13,073 nucleotides of DNA. Source: Tychonema litorale BBK16. GTDB taxonomy: Bacteria > Cyanobacteriota > Cyanobacteriia > Cyanobacteriales > Microcoleaceae. Below are positions 1 to 6,266 of the stretch, piece by piece. The stretch is from NCBI RefSeq assembly GCF_021648855.1, contig NZ_JAKJHX010000140.1:1-13073 (forward strand). The letters are read 5' to 3'. The first letter of the stretch is position 1. The number at the start of each line of letters is the position of its first letter. A program made the position numbers and the translations under genes. The notes beneath the pieces are model-generated. The model saw nothing but the letters and a program-made list of their open reading frames with translations. It ran no database searches and was not told where the DNA came from.

Positions 1-56
1 TGACTAATGACTAATGACTAATGACTAATGACTAATGACTAATGACTAATGACTAA
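1..56. repeat. Heptamer tandem array, 8 x TGACTAA
   Basis: Eight perfect head-to-tail copies of TGACTAA fill the left edge, and the array may continue outside the window. Short tandem heptamers of this kind are well known in filamentous cyanobacteria. Each junction creates an ATG followed by ACT AAT GAC TAA, so the array is a ladder of four-codon reading frames. The last junction (49-51) is in frame with aroE because a C follows the final copy. There is no room for a Shine-Dalgarno sequence within it. Confidence 0.95.
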
Positions 57-57
57 C

Positions 58-1071
58 ATGATTAAAGGCACTACGAAACTATTAGGAGTAATCGGTCATC
101 CGATCGCACATTCTCTATCACCGGCGATGCACAATGCAGCAATTTCCCATTTGGGAGTCGATTTTGTTTACCTAGCATTTCCGGTAAAACCAGAGGATTT
201 AAAAGTTGCTCTTTTAGGCTTTCGGGCGATCGGCATTCAGGGATTTAGCATCACAATTCCCCACAAACAAGCCATCCTACCACTGTTATCCGAGGTTTCT
301 CCTATTGCTCGTGCGATCGGCGCAGTCAATACCGTATACCTAACTGACAAAGGTTGGTGCGGCACAAATACTGACGTTGAAGGCTTTCTCGCACCGTTGC
401 AGACCCCCCCATCCCCCCCTTACCAAGGGCAAAATTCACCCCCCCCAACCCCCCCTTGCCAAGGGGGGGAGCAAGAGGCAATCTCTCCCTTAGAAATAAG
501 CAATACGGCTATCGAATCCTGTCCCCCCCCTTACCAAGGGGGGGCTAGGGGGGGTTCCGACTGGAGTCAGAAAGTCGCAGTAATTTTGGGAAATGGCGGC
601 GCGGCGAGAGCAGTTGTGGCGGGATGTGCTCAATTGGGATGTGCGGAGATTCACGTTGTTGGCCGAAACGAGCAAAACTTAGCGGAATTTCAGCAGAGTT
701 GGGTCAATTCTCCCATGCCTGTCAAATCTTTGCGAGTGCATACTTGGGATAATTTGTCAAGCTTAATTTCCCAAGCAGATTTGCTAGTCAATACCACGCC
801 TGTGGGGATGTATCCCCAGGGGGAAATGTCGCCGATTTCAGAAAGTGCGATCGACAAAATTTCAGTAGGTGCGATCGTCTATGATTTAATTTACAACCCA
901 AATCCTACTCAATTTCTCAAAGATGCCCAGCTTCGGGGAGCGCAAGCCATTGACGGACTCGAAATGTTAGTTCAACAAGGAGCCGCAGCCTTAAAGATTT
1001 GGCTGGACAAAGATTCAGTCCCAGTCGATGTCATGCGCCACGCATTGCGAAAGCATTTAGGTTTAAGCTAA
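58..1071 (+). CDS. aroE: Shikimate dehydrogenase (NADP+) with repeat-derived internal insert
   Basis: AroE reduces 3-dehydroshikimate to shikimate with NADPH in the cytosolic shikimate pathway to aromatic amino acids. Numbering here starts at the upstream in-frame ATG at 49. The substrate-binding HSLSPAMHN lies at 21-29, catalytic Lys at 73 (TIPHK), NT at 94-95, catalytic Asp at 109 (GTNTD), the NADP glycine loop GNGGAARA at 181-188, and the C-terminal YNP and GLEMLVQQG motifs are present. Most AroE proteins have about 270-290 residues; this one has about 340. The excess is a Pro/Gly-rich stretch at about 118-170, exactly between the substrate domain and the NADP domain, encoded by three C/G-rich repeats. 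All catalytic motifs remain in frame, so it is probably functional. I prefer the start at 58 (MIKGTTKLLG) because the ATG at 49 is formed by the heptamer array, but 49 is also possible. No clear ribosome binding site is visible. Confidence 0.93.
   Translation: MIKGTTKLLGVIGHPIAHSLSPAMHNAAISHLGVDFVYLAFPVKPEDLKVALLGFRAIGIQGFSITIPHKQAILPLLSEVSPIARAIGAVNTVYLTDKGWCGTNTDVEGFLAPLQTPPSPPYQGQNSPPPTPPCQGGEQEAISPLEISNTAIESCPPPYQGGARGGSDWSQKVAVILGNGGAARAVVAGCAQLGCAEIHVVGRNEQNLAEFQQSWVNSPMPVKSLRVHTWDNLSSLISQADLLVNTTPVGMYPQGEMSPISESAIDKISVGAIVYDLIYNPNPTQFLKDAQLRGAQAIDGLEMLVQQGAAALKIWLDKDSVPVDVMRHALRKHLGLS
403..558. repeat. Three C/G-rich palindromic repeat copies inside aroE
   Basis: Two copies in one orientation (about 403-430 and 439-469) have the pattern C-run, AT or AA, C-run, then TTACCAAGGG or TTGCCAAGGGGGG. 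A third copy (522-556) reads CCCCCCCC TTACCAA GGGGGGG and then CTAGGGGGGG, which is the inverted orientation. Eight C and seven G bases can pair around a 7-nt loop at 523-544. The copies are separated by non-repeat DNA (470-520), and the whole block keeps the reading frame. This C-run/TTRCCAA/G-run pattern is typical of cyanobacterial intergenic repeats. Confidence 0.85.
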
Positions 1072-1122
1072 AGAGCAATTTGCAACTGAATTCGCGCTAA
1101 GCTGATGATTAAAACTTACATC

Positions 1123-1247
1123 TTGCACCATTTTCAAGAAAAGGCAAGATGCCTGTTCCACAAAAATTAGATTTTCTTGTGGGGTGGGCATCTTGCCCGC
1201 CCATAACAGGGCTATTGAAAATGGTGCAATATCTCAGTTAAAATATA
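1123..1247. repeat. Nested inverted-repeat element, copy A
   Basis: Outer arms TTGCACCATTTTCAA (1123-1137) and TTGAAAATGGTGCAA (1215-1229) are a perfect 15-bp inverted repeat. Inside, 21-bp arms at 1143-1163 and 1177-1197 pair around a 13-nt loop. Their only four differences from perfect complementarity all become G-U pairs in RNA. The right end, GCAATATCTCAGTTAAAAT (1226-1244), recurs exactly at 7604-7622. The core GGCAAGATGCC is also shared with copy B. It fills most of the aroE-to-1263 gap and is probably a non-coding miniature element. Confidence 0.8.
1215..1244 (+). promoter_or_regulatory. Putative sigma-70 promoter at the right end of repeat copy A
   Basis: TTGAAA (1215-1220), an 18-bp spacer and TAAAAT (1239-1244) lie 18 bp before the ATG at 1263, predicting a leader of only about 12 nt. 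The -35-like hexamer belongs to the right arm of the outer inverted repeat. The same layout, TTGACA-18-TAAAAT, precedes mscS. This is a sequence match only. Confidence 0.45.
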
Positions 1248-1262
1248 CTTGCGCTGCAACCT

Positions 1263-1694
1263 ATGAAATTTCGAGCTATCAGCCTTTTTTTTGCCACTTG
1301 CCTAATCGGAATTTTTAGTTTAGCATTCACCCCACCCGCTTGGGCTCTCACACAAATTAAACTCTCGGATCTTTCCTATCATGAATGTCCGGCAGAAATG
1401 GGAGAAGGAAGCGTTACCAGTGGTAGTTCAATGGAAGCAAGTTGCTATCTGATTACTGGCAAAGCTGAAAATAGCACTAATAAAACCGTTGTCAATGCCG
1501 ATATTTTCGGACGAATTTATGATGCAGATGACAATTCGGTGATGCAGAATCGAACTCGTTTGGGTTCGGTAGAAGAAATTCCCCCCGGAGTCAGCGATTT
1601 TGAGATTAGAATCTCAGTACCGGCTAATCAACCAACACCTTTGAAACTCAAACAATTTAAAGCTACAGGTTTTACCGGTCTTGTTCGTCGCTAA
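1263..1694 (+). CDS. Small secreted protein of unknown function, FxLYD-like fold suspected
   Basis: This is a 143-residue protein with a classical signal peptide: basic MKFR, a hydrophobic core at about 6-22, and a likely signal peptidase I cut after AWA (residue 28). The mature part of about 115 residues has two cysteines (42 and 61) that could form a disulfide. Its C-terminal half reads like a beta-sandwich: NKTVVNADIFGRIYDADDN, then PPGVSDFEIRI. The pattern of an asparagine-rich strand, 'lyd.dg' and 'pG..a.F' recalls FxLYD-type extracytoplasmic domains, but that is a resemblance and not an identification. It is transcribed alone, after a repeat that carries a plausible promoter. No catalytic motif is visible. 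It is probably exported to the periplasm or thylakoid lumen. Confidence 0.8.
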   Translation: MKFRAISLFFATCLIGIFSLAFTPPAWALTQIKLSDLSYHECPAEMGEGSVTSGSSMEASCYLITGKAENSTNKTVVNADIFGRIYDADDNSVMQNRTRLGSVEEIPPGVSDFEIRISVPANQPTPLKLKQFKATGFTGLVRR

Positions 1695-1738
1695 TCTTAA
1701 GTCATATCAGTTCCGGTTGCACTCAGACATAACATAGA

Positions 1739-1800
1739 GGAGACGGCAGTGCCGTCTCCCTACGCCAGATTAATTGTAGGGACACGGCAGTGCCGTCTCC
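1739..1800. repeat. Two copies of the short perfect-palindrome repeat
   Basis: Copy 1739-1759 has 10-nt arms GGAGACGGCA and TGCCGTCTCC around a single G. Copy 1780-1800 has GGACACGGCA on the left but TGCCGTCTCC on the right, so one position is a C-C mismatch, as if two repeat variants had recombined. They lie in the convergent gap between the secreted-protein gene and yggT, where a bidirectional hairpin could end transcripts, but no T-run follows either one. Confidence 0.85.
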
Positions 1801-1806
1801 TAATTT

Positions 1807-2097
1807 CTAAAATGCTGCTGGTTGCAAGGTGCTTAAAAGACCAATCAAGAATTGAGAGCCGAACTGAAGTACGAAAAATGCAATGATCGGAGACAAGTCC
1901 ATCCCTCCTAGGGGGGGTATAATCGATCGGAATAGATTGAGATAAGGATCTGTTAATTGACTCAAAATCGAAAACGGTGCACTTGACCAATCGATATTAG
2001 GAAACCAAGTTAACAGCACTCTAAAAATCATCAGATATAGGTAGATTTGCAGAAATGAGGATAGCGTGGCTGCCAAAAGGCCTATTGAAGAACTCAT
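1807..2097 (-). CDS. ycf19: YggT/Ycf19 family membrane protein
   Basis: This is a 96-residue integral membrane protein of the YggT/YlmG/Ycf19 family. It has two transmembrane segments, at about 8-28 and 70-92. Between them lie the family hallmarks RVLLTWFPN and DPYLNLFRSIIPPLGGMDLSPIIAF. Members occur in bacteria, cyanobacteria and plastids. They are linked to division-site or envelope organisation in bacteria and to nucleoid distribution and cytochrome b6f biogenesis in plastids; the molecular role is unsettled. The length is normal for the family. The start is supported by AAGG at 2105-2108, seven bases before the ATG. Palindromic repeats lie on both sides. Confidence 0.92.
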   Translation of the reverse strand: MSSSIGLLAATLSSFLQIYLYLMIFRVLLTWFPNIDWSSAPFSILSQLTDPYLNLFRSIIPPLGGMDLSPIIAFFVLQFGSQFLIGLLSTLQPAAF

Positions 2098-2197
2098 AAA
2101 TTTTCCTTGATGTTTGAGTAAAGTTTAGAAATGCTTTAGTCTTGAGTTTAGCATATTTCCGAAAGTCAGCCGAGTTACGATTTAGGATTTTGCATTT

Positions 2198-2303
2198 GGG
2201 CACGGTGCCGTGTCCCTAAAATTATGCGATTTGGGATTTTGCGGACACAGCACTGCTGTGTCCCTACAATTAAGCGGAGTAAGGACACGGCACTGCCGTG
2301 TCT
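2198..2303. repeat. Three palindromic repeat copies upstream of yggT
   Basis: The copies are at about 2199-2217 (a shortened variant around GGCACGGTGCC), 2243-2263 (arms GGACACAGCA and TGCTGTGTCC) and 2283-2303 (arms GGACACGGCA and TGCCGTGTCT). The 2243 copy differs from the others by a G-to-A change matched by a C-to-T change in the opposite arm, so pairing is kept. Two copies continue into CCCTA or CCCTACAAT on the 3' side. The gap 2098-2323 holds these repeats and presumably the yggT promoter. Confidence 0.85.
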
Positions 2304-2323
2304 TCGGTATCACCGAAATTTAT

Positions 2324-2647
2324 TCAGGAGTCTTCCGCTAAAGAACTTTCACTACTGTGTACCTGTACGTTGCCATTCACGTCGCCGAGTTGCAGCCGCA
2401 CGTCATCTATTGCCTGATTTAGTTGGGCAATTTTATCTTCTAAACTCAGCCTTGCTACTTCAATGCGTTCGTCTTCGAGTTGACTACCTTTCCCTTTGCT
2501 TTGCTTGATGGGCTTTGCCTCTGATGGGTCTGCAAGGAATGCCTCAGCAGCGCGCCTCGACAGCACTACCCCCAAGACTGCACCGACTAAGCCACCAACT
2601 GCCGCCCCAGCCAGAAATCCGCCTGTAAAACCCTCTCGATTGCTCAT
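2324..2647 (-). CDS. Conserved small membrane protein, glycine-zipper segment plus coiled coil
   Basis: This 107-residue protein of unknown function resembles small cyanobacterial proteins often labelled YtxH-like. Residues 7-30 form one Gly/Ala-rich membrane-spanning helix (GGFLAGAAVGGLVGAVLGVV) with GxxxG-type spacing suited to helix packing. SRRAAEAF follows as a basic border. Residues about 55-90 (EDERIEVARLSLEDKIAQL and onward) have a heptad-like pattern that predicts a coiled coil. The last 20 residues are acidic and Ser-rich. The ribosome binding site is weak. It lies in line with yggT and the YkgJ gene on the same strand, but the gaps (226 bp with repeats, and 62 bp) do not make a tight operon. 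Confidence 0.75.
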   Translation of the reverse strand: MSNREGFTGGFLAGAAVGGLVGAVLGVVLSRRAAEAFLADPSEAKPIKQSKGKGSQLEDERIEVARLSLEDKIAQLNQAIDDVRLQLGDVNGNVQVHSSESSLAEDS

Positions 2648-2709
2648 TTCTCAACTCAACTGCGCGATATTTTTTTGATTTTTTACTTATTTCTGAGAAA
2701 TTATAGAAA

Positions 2710-3087
2710 TTACCCAGAAATCGTGTTTTGATTAAAAACAGTTCCGACTTCTTGCTCGAAGCGGATCATCTCTAAAGATCGATCGCCATAGAGGTCTTCA
2801 ATGTGCTCTAAACAGCAGTCGATCGCAAAGTCGTTCAATTCCGCAGGCTCAATACCATACATTTCCTGAAATATCTCTGAGTCTACCCGACAAAAGCGCG
2901 GTCGATGATCATAAATTCCGCATTCTCGCTTTTTTTTGTCAAAGTTGATACACCAACCGTCATCTCCTACTAGGCTCAAGTAGACCCCTAATTCTTCTTC
3001 TGATAAATACTCGTCTAAGTCGGGACGCTCTGTTGGGTCGAGGTAACAACAAGCACCGCACTGTTTTACGCAAAGCCAGGTAGCCAT
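2710..3087 (-). CDS. YkgJ-type cysteine-cluster protein (zinc or Fe-S binding)
   Basis: This 125-residue protein carries the conserved cysteine pattern of the YkgJ/UPF0153 family. There is an N-terminal CVKQCGACC (Cys 6, 10, 13, 14), then Cys 46 (WCINF), Cys 56 (ECGIY) and Cys 66 (RPRFCR), plus a CC pair at 91-92. The family is thought to bind a metal or an iron-sulfur cluster, but its reaction is not established. No signal peptide is present, so it is cytosolic. The length is normal. No Shine-Dalgarno is visible before ATG 3087. The upstream DNA is A/T-rich GATTTTAGA-like repeats at 3091-3130. Confidence 0.88.
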   Translation of the reverse strand: MATWLCVKQCGACCYLDPTERPDLDEYLSEEELGVYLSLVGDDGWCINFDKKKRECGIYDHRPRFCRVDSEIFQEMYGIEPAELNDFAIDCCLEHIEDLYGDRSLEMIRFEQEVGTVFNQNTISG

Positions 3088-3090
3088 AAT

Positions 3091-3133
3091 TCGATTTTAG
3101 ATCTTAGATTTTGAGATTTTAGATTTTAGATAT
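3091..3133. repeat. Short A/T-rich degenerate tandem repeat (GATTTTAGA units)
   Basis: Units of the form GATTTTAGA and GATCTTAGA or GATTTTGA recur four to five times with slight variation, mostly 8-12 bp apart. They lie in the divergent gap between the YkgJ-type gene and the SLH gene, where the promoters of both should be. No stable palindrome is evident. Confidence 0.7.
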
Positions 3134-3185
3134 TTGCTGATCATAGTTTACCATGACTTAGACAAAGACTATTATGTAGGTGATA

Positions 3186-4211
3186 ATGATGTCTTCTTCA
3201 CAACCTCCGTCAAGGGAAAAAAGACCTCTAGGATTAGATGAATTGATTGCGATCGTAGTGGCATTCGGCACTATGGGCTCAATTTTCTTTTGGGTAACAG
3301 GTAAAAACCCAAATCAATTCAGTGCTACAAATTGGCAATTTCCAGCGGTTTTTTCTCAACCGGCTGCTGTGCCCGATAGTTCAAAAACATTAACGTCCCC
3401 GCCGTCGAGTTCGGATACGCTCAAGCCCGCAACAACGGTAATTCCGTCGCCATCACGCACTACTCCTGGGTCGCCTTTACCGCAGATTGTCGTTCCAATT
3501 CCTGTGATTCTTCCCCCGGTTAGTGCAGTCCCAGAACAGCCAATTGTGCGATCGATTCCAGCCCCAGCAACTACCAAACCTCAACCAGACAAAGAAAAAG
3601 TCGGCCCTGTCAAATTCTCCGATGTTCCAGACAAGTATTGGGCGCGTCCATTCATTGTAGCTTTAGTCGATCGCAAAATCTTTGCTGATTTCACCGACAA
3701 TAAATTTCGTCCCGACGAACCGATAACACGAGCCGAATTAGCGCGCTTAATTCAGCGAATGTCAGCTCAAGAACCGCGCCGAAAATCCCTTAACTTTAAA
3801 GATGTGAAATCCGGTAATTCTGCCGCTTCTTCCATCGACTACAGCGTTAAAACAGGATATCTTAAAGGATATCCTGACAATGCTTTCCGTCCAGACAAAG
3901 AAATTCCTCGTGTAGAAGTAATCGCAGCTTTGGCAAGCGGTTTGAATCTAAAACCATCAACAAAAGAAACAAAAACTTTACAAGTTTATACGGACAGAAA
4001 AAAACTCCCGAAATGGGCAGTAAGCAAAGTAGCATCAGCGACGGAAGCGGGGATTGTCGTCAACTACCCGAAGCGCCAACTTTTGCGACCAAATGCAACA
4101 GCAACTCGCGCTGAAGTAGCAACCATGATTTACCAAGCCATGGCAAAACAAGGAAAAGTACCAGCTAAATCTTCTCAATATATTGTCCGGCGTTCCAAAG
4201 TGTCCGACTAA
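3186..4211 (+). CDS. Membrane-anchored S-layer homology (SLH) domain protein
   Basis: This protein has about 341 residues. After a short basic N-terminus (SREKRP) comes one transmembrane helix at about 20-39 (ELIAIVVAFGTMGSIFFWVT). A long Pro/Ser/Thr-rich linker runs from about 50 to 135, with PPSSSD, SPSRTTPGSPLP and PIPVILPPVS. Three SLH modules follow at about 142-195 (VKFSDVPDKYW...FRPDEPITRAELA), 202-262 (LNFKDV...GYPDNAFRPDKEIPRVEV) and 265-325 (YTDRKKLPKWA...LRPNATATRAEVA). SLH modules bind pyruvylated or otherwise modified cell-wall polymers, so the protein probably tethers the inner membrane to the peptidoglycan layer. AGG at 3178-3180 can serve ATG 3186 or ATG 3189; a GTG at 3180 is less likely. 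It is transcribed alone. Confidence 0.88.
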   Translation: MMSSSQPPSREKRPLGLDELIAIVVAFGTMGSIFFWVTGKNPNQFSATNWQFPAVFSQPAAVPDSSKTLTSPPSSSDTLKPATTVIPSPSRTTPGSPLPQIVVPIPVILPPVSAVPEQPIVRSIPAPATTKPQPDKEKVGPVKFSDVPDKYWARPFIVALVDRKIFADFTDNKFRPDEPITRAELARLIQRMSAQEPRRKSLNFKDVKSGNSAASSIDYSVKTGYLKGYPDNAFRPDKEIPRVEVIAALASGLNLKPSTKETKTLQVYTDRKKLPKWAVSKVASATEAGIVVNYPKRQLLRPNATATRAEVATMIYQAMAKQGKVPAKSSQYIVRRSKVSD

Positions 4212-4256
4212 TATCAACTCCGGTAGCATCGGAATTAATATTACCCACCAAATTCA

Positions 4257-4411
4257 GGAGACTGCACGTGCCGTTTCCCTACAATATTATTTTGGGTAGG
4301 GACACGGCACTGCCCATAGGTGTCAACTTAAGCCTGAAACCCTTGATATCTCTAGTTTTCACCTAAGTAATGCCGTGTCCTCTATATTCAGGAGACGGCA
4401 GTGCCGTTTCC
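4257..4411. repeat. Palindromic repeat cluster after the SLH gene, one copy interrupted
   Basis: There are three copies. A degenerate one lies at 4257-4278 (GGAGACTGCAC...GTGCCGTTTCC). A split one has its left part at 4300-4314 and its right part at 4371-4380. A good one lies at 4391-4411 (arms GGAGACGGCA and TGCCGTTTCC, with one G-T wobble). Flanking CCCTAC and TATTCAGGAG sequences recur among copies here and near 2200-2330. The gap 4212-4419 sits between convergent genes and holds only these repeats and the small insertion at 4315-4370. Confidence 0.85.
4315..4370. mobile_element. Miniature insertion splitting a palindromic repeat
   Basis: The repeat half GGACACGGCACTGCC is followed by 56 bp of unrelated DNA and then TGCCGTGTCC, the expected other half. 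TGCC occurs on both sides (4311-4314 and 4371-4374), as a 4-bp target duplication would give. The insert has imperfect inverted ends: TAGGTGTCAACT (4317-4328) and AGTTTTCACCTA (4354-4365), 10 of 12 positions complementary. Alternatively the ends are TA...TA and the target duplication is TA, as for IS630-type miniature elements. It has no coding capacity. Confidence 0.55.
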
Positions 4412-4419
4412 CTACTCAA

Positions 4420-6114
4420 TCAATCTTGAAAAACCATAATACTGCCAGAATAACAAGCCACCCAAACCTGATTAGTTTGCGAATCGTAGGTAATCCCGAT
4501 CGGACTTGAATTCACATTCACCGTTTTCAGCACTTTCATATCACTCGTGCGAACCTTACTCACAGTATTGGAAGAATAGTTGACAACGTAAATCAGCTTA
4601 CCATCATCAGAAATCGTCATACTTCGAGGCTGACTACCAGTCGAAATTTTCTCCACAACGTCGCCAGAATTTAGATTAATTTTTGCTACATTTCCTTCAC
4701 CATTCAAAGTAGCATAAAGATACTTCCCGTTTGGATCAATAACCAAATGACGTGGTGCACTACCAACATTTCTCAACCATGCTACCGAAAAATCAGTGAG
4801 ATCAACCCTCGCAATATCCGCAGAACCCATCACAGCAACATAGGCAGTTTTTGAGTCAGGAGTCACAACAATGCCGCGAGGATATGCACCCAGTTTGACT
4901 CGCTTAATTTCGCTGTTTTTCTGAGTGTCAACTATACTCAAATCCCAACTACACCAATTAGTGGCTAGCACCAACCGATTATCTGGCGAAACAGCATTAA
5001 ATTTCGGTACAGCACCTACAGAAATTACCTTTTCAATTTTCAGAGTTTCGGTATTGATACGGTACATGAAACTTTTGTCATGTTGTGCTGCTGGAGAACA
5101 TCTATCGCTACCGGGATTATCAAAGCCAGCACCGTACATCTGATAGTTTGATACATAGCCATATTTGCCATCACTTGTAAAAGCAGCTTCAACGGGAGCA
5201 CCTTGATAATTTCCCTTAAATTTGGAAAAGCCAAACTTCGAGAGATTTACTTGATCCGGAATAGTCTTGACTAACTTAAAGTTCCGGTCGTACACTGTGA
5301 TTGTGTGGGTATACATCATGTTTTGAGCAAAAAACAGACCCGAACCTGAATGAACTATTGACTTTGGCGATATGTTGCCATAAATAGTTTGTTTCAGTGT
5401 CATGTTTCCGTTAATTCTTTGACGAGGAATCGCCTTTTTAGATGGTTCTTGATTTGTCTTTTTTAAGGCTTCCTGATTTGTACTTTTTGGTGATTTTTGA
5501 GGCGTGGAACTTTCTGTCTCAAATGGCGGTAAGAATGGATTGTTAAACAGTGGCTTACGCTGATTATTGGTAGAATATTCTGATTTACTGGGGTTTTCTG
5601 TTGCTGTGGGAGATGGAACGATTTGATTTTGTATTTGAGGTGTTTTTGACTGCTGTTTAGTCGAATCTTCTAATGGGTTTTTATTTGGGTTGGTGCTAAA
5701 AGAGTCATCAGACTTTTGCGATGTTTTTTCAGCGGATTCTGGTTCAGTATTTTCTGGTTTGACTCTCAGGGATGCCAAGGTTTTAGGGCCAACAATTCCG
5801 TCAACTTTCAGATTGTTTTCTGCTTGAAACTTTTTAACAGCAGCTTGAGTGACAGAACCATAATATCCCGTGGGTTGGCGACTAAAATATCCTGCGTCTT
5901 GCAGGGTTTGTTGGAGTTGGGCAACTTCTGAACCTGAGTCGCCTTTTCTGATGGCAAGTGCGGGATTGACTACGTTAAAAATTGTTAAAACAAGGGTAAA
6001 GAATAGTAAAGGAGTAGAAGCTAAATTCAGGCGCGTTGTTGAGTTGGTCGCTTGAGTTTGACTGGGATGGGTTTCCCAAGTTTCAGCTAAATGCAGGTAT
6101 GCTAGTCCGTCCAT
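4420..6114 (-). CDS. Secreted peptidoglycan-binding / YVTN beta-propeller protein
   Basis: This 564-residue protein starts with MDGLAYLHLAETWE, an N-terminus seen on cyanobacterial cell-wall proteins. A hydrophobic segment follows at about 34-50 and a likely cut after NPALA (residue 54), giving an unusually long signal region. Residues 55-116 form a PG_binding_1 domain (RKGDSGSEVAQLQQTLQDAG, then GYYGSVTQAAVKKFQ and DGIVGPKTL). Residues about 117-235 are a Ser/Thr/Pro/Lys-rich linker with TNQEALKK/TNQEPSKK repeats. Residues about 245-564 form a YVTN/NHL-type propeller with repeated TPDSKTAYVAVMGS-, DPNGKYLYATLNG- and SDDGKLIYVVNYSS-like blades. No hydrolase domain is present, so a wall-anchored binding or scaffold role is inferred. 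The start is the first in-frame Met after the divergent gap, without a clear ribosome binding site. It is convergent with the SLH gene. Confidence 0.85.
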   Translation of the reverse strand: MDGLAYLHLAETWETHPSQTQATNSTTRLNLASTPLLFFTLVLTIFNVVNPALAIRKGDSGSEVAQLQQTLQDAGYFSRQPTGYYGSVTQAAVKKFQAENNLKVDGIVGPKTLASLRVKPENTEPESAEKTSQKSDDSFSTNPNKNPLEDSTKQQSKTPQIQNQIVPSPTATENPSKSEYSTNNQRKPLFNNPFLPPFETESSTPQKSPKSTNQEALKKTNQEPSKKAIPRQRINGNMTLKQTIYGNISPKSIVHSGSGLFFAQNMMYTHTITVYDRNFKLVKTIPDQVNLSKFGFSKFKGNYQGAPVEAAFTSDGKYGYVSNYQMYGAGFDNPGSDRCSPAAQHDKSFMYRINTETLKIEKVISVGAVPKFNAVSPDNRLVLATNWCSWDLSIVDTQKNSEIKRVKLGAYPRGIVVTPDSKTAYVAVMGSADIARVDLTDFSVAWLRNVGSAPRHLVIDPNGKYLYATLNGEGNVAKINLNSGDVVEKISTGSQPRSMTISDDGKLIYVVNYSSNTVSKVRTSDMKVLKTVNVNSSPIGITYDSQTNQVWVACYSGSIMVFQD

Positions 6115-6266
6115 AGTTTTTACTAAGTGGTTTTGGTGATATGATAGTTGGTAAAAGTTTTACAATATACCAATTAACATTGCTCACAATGATAAACTGG
6201 AAAAGTTTACTATGATCGAAACTTACAAATTTTTTTAATGGTGTCAGCAACTAGGAGTGAATAATA

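Noticed and set aside
1..56. Possible CRISPR array
   Set aside because: The units are 7 bp without spacers; no other regular repeat-spacer array and no cas gene is present.
523..544. Rho-independent terminator inside aroE
   Set aside because: The stem is strong but there is no T-run after it, and the reading frame continues with intact AroE motifs.
490..675. Minus-strand frame across the aroE insert
   Set aside because: It is the antisense of the C/G-rich repeat and of the NADP-binding region; it has no ribosome binding site or recognisable protein pattern.
2224..2508. Plus-strand frame starting in the palindromic repeats
   Set aside because: It is encoded by repeat DNA and the antisense of the 2324-2647 gene, and its composition is rich in Cys, Arg and His, unlike a real protein.
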